From Gossypium raimondii (taxonomy: Eukaryota > Streptophyta > Magnoliopsida > Malvales > Malvaceae), in the NCBI RefSeq assembly GCF_025698545.1, contig NC_068576.1:55650094-55714093 (forward strand): 64,000 nucleotides of DNA, written 5' to 3'. A program made the position numbers and the translations under genes. The notes under the pieces are model-generated. The model did no database searches. It saw only the letters and a list, made by a program, of their open reading frames with translations, and was not told where the DNA came from. Of the stretch, positions 61,804 through 64,000 are shown piece by piece. Numbering within the stretch: position 1 is the stretch's first letter; every line of letters begins with the position of its first letter.

Positions 61804-64000
61804 ATGGAGGATTTATGGACTATGTTTTGTGGGGAATCTGATTGTTCAGATAGATATGGAAAGCCCTGTGATTCGGCTTTGTGGCATTTCATTAATCCTT
61901 TTTCCTGCATTAATCAGTCCATGATAATTTGTTTCGATATCCTCCTATTACTAATGCTCTTGTTCAACATGGTTCAGAAACCATCACCGAAAACAGTTGG
62001 CATCCCTGCGCGCTTTCGAAACCGTTCTTTGCAAATAGCTTCTGCTATTGTTAACGGTGGTATTGGATTGGTGTACTTGTGCTTTGGCATTTGGATTTTG
62101 GAAGAGAAGTTGAGGAAAACACAAACTGTTTTGCCTTTGAATTGGTGGGTGCTGGCACTGTTTCAGGGTTCCACATGGTTATTGGTGGGTTTAACTGTGA
62201 GCCTCAGGGGTAACCAGTTTCGTAGGACACCGATTCAATTACTGTCAATTCTCGCTATCATATATGCAGTAATAGTTTGTGTGTTGTCCCTTTTTGCTGT
62301 TATTCTGAGCGGAATAGTGAAGACAAAAATATTTTTGGATGCTCTGTCATTACCTGGAGCCATATTGTTGCTGTTTTGTGCTTACAAGGGATATAAGTAT
62401 GGAGATGGTGATCAGAAAACAGATGAAAGTGACCTTTATGACCATTTAGTTGCAGAGGCCAATGGTAGTACCAAAGATGATAAAACCGTGCAGGTTACCC
62501 CATTTGCTACGGCTGGATGCTTTAGCAAATTCTCCTTTTGGTGGTTGAATCCTTTGATGAAGAAAGGTAGGGAGAAAACTTTGACCGAAGAAGATATGCC
62601 CAAGTTAAGTGAGGCGGAGAGAGCTGACAGCTGCTACTTGTTGTTCTTGGAGCTATTGAACAAGCAAAAGCAAGCCAACCCATCATCACAGCCATCCATT
62701 TTGAAGACCATAATAATATGCCACTGGAGAGAGATTCTTGTGTCTGGATTTTTTGCTTTTCTTAAGATACTCACGCTGTCCGCAGGTCCTCTGATCCTTA
62801 ACTCTTTCATTTTGGTAGCTGAGGGACATGAAAGTTTTGAATATGAAGGCTATCTATTGGCCATATCACTCTTCTGTGCAAAATGTATTGAATCCCTGTC
62901 ACAAAGACAGTGGTATTTTCGAGTCAGACTAATTGGTCTAAAAATAAGGTCTTTACTCACAGCAGCTATATATAAGAAGCAACTGAGATTATCCAATGCT
63001 GCAAGGTCAATGCACTCGAGTGGTGAGATAACAAATTATGTTACTGTGGATGCTTATAGGATCGGTGAATTTCCTTTCTGGTTCCATCAGACATGGACAA
63101 CAAGCCTTCAGCTGTGCATCGCTCTAGTGATTCTCTTCCGTGCAGTGGGACTAGCCACGTTTGCGGCCCTAATTGTTATCATCCTCACTGTCATATGCAA
63201 TGCTCCACTGGCCAAGTTACAGCACAAGTTTCAAAGAAACTTGATGGTTTCACAAGATGAGAGACTTAAGGCTAGTTCTGAGGCTCTTATAAACATGAAG
63301 GTGCTGAAGCTATATGCATGGGAGAGCCATTTTAAGAAAGTTATAGAAAAATTTAGGGCTGTGGAATACAAGTGGTTACAAGCAGTGCAGTTGCGAAAAG
63401 CATATAATAGTTTTCTGTTTTGGTCTTCCCCTGTTTTGGTCTCTGCTGCTACCTTTGGGGCATGTTATTTCTTGAATATTCCTCTGCATGCTAGTAATGT
63501 CTTCACTTTTGTGGCCACACTTCGTCTTGTCCAGGATCCTATTAGAGCTATACCTGATGTTATTGGGATAGTTATTCAAGCAAAGGTGGCATTTGCTCGT
63601 GTTTTGAAGTTCCTTGAGGCACCAGAGCTGCAGAGTGGAAATGTCCGGAAAAAACGCCATATGGAGAATGGCGACTTAGCCATTTCTATTAAATCAGGAG
63701 GGTTTTCCTGGGAAGAGAATGCTTCAAAACCCACTCTAAGGGACATAACTTTAGAGGTTAGGATGGGGGAAAAAGTGGCTGTATGTGGAGAAGTTGGCTC
63801 CGGTAAATCAACCTTGTTGGCCGCAATACTTGGAGAAGTTCCTAACGTCCAAGGATCTGTAAGTCATAAAACTTTAGCCTTTTCTTGTAGAATATCATTT
63901 CTTTTCATTGTAGCTTAAGAGTGTATAGTTTTTCTGCTTGTAATTTTCTCCATTGTCCAACGTACAGATTCAAGTATTTGGAAAGATTGCCTATGTTTCT
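61804..64000 (+). CDS. ABCC10: ABC transporter C family member 10-like, 5' part (runs off the window)
   Basis: Exon 1 is 61804-63858 (685 codons); a GT..AG intron follows and exon 2 begins at 63968 (IQVFGKIAYVS), continuing past 64000. The frame is kept across the junction. The N-terminus MEDLWTMFCGESDCSDRYGK is characteristic of plant ABCC10/MRP14. It is followed by several hydrophobic segments of an N-terminal membrane region (about residues 30-200), then the first six-helix ABC transmembrane domain (about 300-580), including ITNYVTVDAYRIGEFPFWFH. Nucleotide-binding domain 1 has its Walker A (GEVGSGKST) at about residues 662-670. Its signature and Walker B, the second half and the stop are outside the window. 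ABCC proteins are ATP-driven exporters of glutathione conjugates and other organic anions, usually at the vacuolar or plasma membrane; this member's substrate is not known. Confidence 0.93.

Noticed and set aside
61709..61924. 71-codon frame overlapping the ABCC10 start
   Set aside because: Out of frame with the transporter and crosses the likely leader-intron acceptor.

Overview
This is a 64 kb piece of plant nuclear DNA. It is AT-rich and gene-sparse, with intron-containing genes that use GT..AG splice sites and many MITEs and LTR remnants. The genes are land-plant families (cytokinin response factor, plant GH1 beta-glucosidases, LRR pseudokinase, ABCC transporter). Several repeats resemble families I remember as abundant in cotton, notably the TGTAATACCCC LTR at 1.2 kb and the LTR fragment at 51.3 kb. 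A Gossypium/Malvaceae origin is therefore likely, but this is inference without a database search.

Layout: 0-5.2 kb is intergenic and holds a 2.86 kb solo LTR with a perfect target-site duplication (TSD). A cytokinin response factor gene lies at 5.7-6.8 kb (minus). 7.4-20.9 kb is a gene desert with MITEs, a solo-LTR candidate and an RNase H-type retroelement relic. A four-exon E2 ubiquitin-conjugating enzyme gene is at 21.0-23.8 kb (minus). A small myosin-TH1-like gene is at 27.4-29.1 kb (plus), converging with beta-glucosidase A at 29.4-33.2 kb (minus). 34.4-40.6 kb holds a degraded TH1 fragment followed by beta-glucosidase B. An LRR receptor-like pseudokinase gene is at 44.6-46.6 kb (minus). 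47-61 kb is repeat-rich desert. The 5' part of an ABCC10-type transporter starts at 61.8 kb (plus) and runs off the window.

The centrepiece is a tandem segmental duplication. The unit 'TH1 gene + beta-glucosidase A + its upstream flank' (about 28.0-34.2 kb) is repeated as 'TH1 pseudogene + beta-glucosidase B + flank' (about 34.4-41.7 kb). Both beta-glucosidases have 12 exons of identical length and a 486-residue intact frame with the catalytic glutamates present. Both also lack about 17 residues of the usual disulfide loop just after the acid/base motif. After duplication the copies diverged mainly through transposable elements: a hAT-type MITE with a perfect 8-bp TSD lies in the pseudogene segment, two MITEs lie in the promoter of B, and A has an AT-rich expansion and a longer intron 1.

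The remaining genes look unrelated housekeeping, signalling and transport loci rather than a pathway cluster. I found no RNA genes, CRISPR arrays or intact autonomous transposons. Coordinates of repeat edges without a stated TSD are approximate.
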